A stretch of DNA of 6,536 nt, taken from NCBI GenBank assembly GCA_002496635.1, contig DAKQ01000068.1, forward strand, positions 1-6,536, written 5' to 3'. The notes below the pieces were generated by a model, which had not been told where the DNA came from, searched no databases, and saw only the letters and a program-made list of their open reading frames with translations. The position numbers were made by a program, and so were the translations under genes. Shown piece by piece: positions 5,280 through 6,536 of this stretch (the stretch's first letter is position 1; every line of letters starts with the position of its first letter). This DNA is from Euryarchaeota archaeon UBA82. Its GTDB lineage: Archaea > Thermoplasmatota > Poseidoniia > Poseidoniales > Poseidoniaceae.

Positions 5280-6263
5280 GTGCAAGCAATTAGCGAAGCG
5301 GAAGTTAACCGCCTAGAAGACTTGCGAGAGCAGGTTAACCAAGCCCTTCATTCCAAGATTGAAAATGAACTCCAAAAGGGAGCGGGAGAGGTTGCGGAAC
5401 TTGCTGGAGAAATGCTCCTATCCGGTGGAAAAAGACTACGTCCTTTGCTAGCAATCATCGCATATGAGGTTGCAGGCGGCAAGAATATTGATGAAATCAT
5501 GAATTTGGCTTTATCGTTCGAATTTATCCATACGGCGACTCTTGTTCATGACGATATCAATGATGCTGCAAAACAAAGACGTGGAATAACGACTTTACAT
5601 GAACGTGCGGGTCAATCCAAGGCCATCATTGCTGGAGATTGGTTGTTTGTCCATGGTTTTGGACTTGGCGGACTGTATACCAAATCAATCATCGATCTTG
5701 TAACAGACTGTTGTGCAAACATTGCGATTTCTGAGTTTATGCAACTCGATCATGTCCTCAACCTCTCGACTTCTCCAGAAGATTACTTGCAAATTGTACG
5801 CGGAAAAACTGCAGGTCCATTTGCAGCGGGTTGTGAAGCTGCTGCTCTTGTCGCAGGGTCAAGCCAAGAAGATGCGGAAGCATTAGGGCGATTTGGAATG
5901 GAACTTGGAATTGCCTTCCAGCTCATGGACGACATTCTCGACCTCCAAGGTGACGAGAGAATGGGAAAACCTCGAGGTGCCGATGTAATCGAAGGGAAAA
6001 TGACTCTTCCTTTGATTCACGCTTTAACGTTGCTTCACGGTGAAAAAAGAAAGAAACTCTCCCATATTCTTCAACAATTTACTGATAAGAATTGGGACGA
6101 ATTGATGGGATTGCTCGAAACTTCTGATTCGCTTGGTTATTCTCAACTACTGGTTAAAACACATCTCGAACGTGCGACGCTTGAACTCCAGCGATTTCCG
6201 GACTCGCTCTCTAAATCTCTTTTGATGCGAATCGTTGAGCATGTCCATCAGCGACACATGTGA
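5280..6263 (+). CDS. Long-chain (E)-prenyl diphosphate synthase (geranylgeranyl or longer), polyprenyl synthetase family
   Basis: This cytosolic enzyme extends an allylic diphosphate with isopentenyl diphosphate units to make the isoprenoid chains of archaeal lipids or quinones. The 327-residue length is normal for the family. It carries GGKRLRP (49-55), the first aspartate-rich motif DDIND (91-95) followed by RRG (100-102), Lys176 in the GKT turn (175-177), FQLMDDILD with the second aspartate-rich motif DDILD (213-221), and GKPRGADVIEGKMTLP (229-244). The residue five before the first motif is Ala86, in FIHTATLVHDD, a small residue typical of long-chain synthases, so the product could be longer than C20. 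The start is a GTG with a weak SD-like sequence. The gene is divergent from the HemC-like gene and 9 bases ahead of a geranylgeranyl-reductase-like gene, which supports a role in membrane lipid synthesis. Exact chain length cannot be read from sequence, so I give no gene symbol. Confidence 0.93.
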   Translation: MQAISEAEVNRLEDLREQVNQALHSKIENELQKGAGEVAELAGEMLLSGGKRLRPLLAIIAYEVAGGKNIDEIMNLALSFEFIHTATLVHDDINDAAKQRRGITTLHERAGQSKAIIAGDWLFVHGFGLGGLYTKSIIDLVTDCCANIAISEFMQLDHVLNLSTSPEDYLQIVRGKTAGPFAAGCEAAALVAGSSQEDAEALGRFGMELGIAFQLMDDILDLQGDERMGKPRGADVIEGKMTLPLIHALTLLHGEKRKKLSHILQQFTDKNWDELMGLLETSDSLGYSQLLVKTHLERATLELQRFPDSLSKSLLMRIVEHVHQRHM

Positions 6264-6268
6264 GGTGA
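6262..6268 (+). promoter_or_regulatory. Shine-Dalgarno site selecting a TTG start for the reductase
   Basis: GAGGTGA shares bases with the TGA stop of the prenyl synthase and lies 4 bases before TTG at 6273. The spacing matches the ATG genes, so TTG is the most probable start; no ATG lies between it and the conserved FAD motif. Confidence 0.75.
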
Positions 6269-6272
6269 AGAC

Positions 6273-6536
6273 TTGACTGAATCTTTTGATCGTGATGTAA
6301 TTGTTATCGGCGGCGGACCCGCTGGAAGTACAGTTGCTCGATATGCTGCTGAAGGTGGAGTAAACGTGTTGGTCATCGATAGAAGAGATCCCATTGGAAC
6401 ACCTTTACAATGCGGAGAATTAGTTCCAACAAATGATGAAATGAGGCGACTTTGTCCTGACGTGCCAGATATGGATGATCTATTCCAAACTCCAAAGGAA
6501 GCGATATCTCGCCATTCATCAAAAATGCATTTGGTA
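6273..6536 (+). CDS. Geranylgeranyl reductase family flavoprotein, N-terminal part (cut by window end)
   Basis: The visible 88 residues begin with a FAD-binding Rossmann fold: DVIVIGGGPAGSTVARYAAE (8-27, dinucleotide motif GGGPAG at 13-18), and the second strand ends in VLVIDRR (32-38) with Asp36 placed to hold the FAD ribose. They continue with PIGTPLQCGELVP (40-52), the segment typical of archaeal digeranylgeranylglycerophospholipid reductases, in which the Cys is conserved. Family members saturate the double bonds of the isoprenoid chains of archaeal membrane lipids and usually run to about 400 residues; the rest is beyond the window. The start is TTG, chosen for its strong Shine-Dalgarno and the short distance to the FAD motif. 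It follows the prenyl diphosphate synthase by 9 bases, so chain synthesis and chain saturation appear to be co-expressed. A related flavin-dependent oxidoreductase acting on quinone chains cannot be excluded from this fragment. Confidence 0.88.
   Translation, partial: MTESFDRDVIVIGGGPAGSTVARYAAEGGVNVLVIDRRDPIGTPLQCGELVPTNDEMRRLCPDVPDMDDLFQTPKEAISRHSSKMHLV

Overview
The window looks archaeal, most likely a planktonic euryarchaeon of the Marine Group II (Poseidoniales / Thermoplasmatota) type. The domain call rests on an ArlI/FlaI-type archaellum ATPase, a long-chain prenyl diphosphate synthase followed by a geranylgeranyl-reductase-like flavoprotein (archaeal lipid genes), and short GGTGA Shine-Dalgarno sites at a fixed distance from start codons, including a TTG start. 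The narrower placement is inference from gene content and compactness, not from a marker gene.

Layout, left to right: a small three-helix membrane protein (1-339, +) and an archaellum motor ATPase (349-1593, +) form a tight pair. A 583-residue soluble protein with three SAP-like repeats at its N-terminus (1587-3338, -) converges on the ATPase with a 7-base overlap. A 178-base divergent region (3339-3516) holds a palindromic TATA-like element and a possible 52-codon small ORF. A 205-residue helical protein (3517-4134, +) follows. It converges with a 22-base overlap on a strongly diverged hydroxymethylbilane-synthase-like protein (4113-5234, -) that lacks the cofactor cysteine. Divergent from that is an isoprenoid-lipid pair: prenyl diphosphate synthase (5280-6263, +) and a reductase cut by the window end (6273-6536, +).

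Two functional themes are visible: surface motility (left edge; the rest of the archaellum cluster, if present, must lie outside the window) and isoprenoid membrane lipid synthesis (right edge). The three genes between them have no clear shared pathway. Packing is extreme: both convergent pairs overlap, and both co-directional pairs share the same 10-base stop/Shine-Dalgarno junction. No RNA gene, CRISPR array, insertion sequence or prophage gene was seen, and no stretch over 300 bases lacks a gene. No clear new multi-gene system is evident; the most unusual items are the degenerate HemC-like protein and the SAP-repeat protein.
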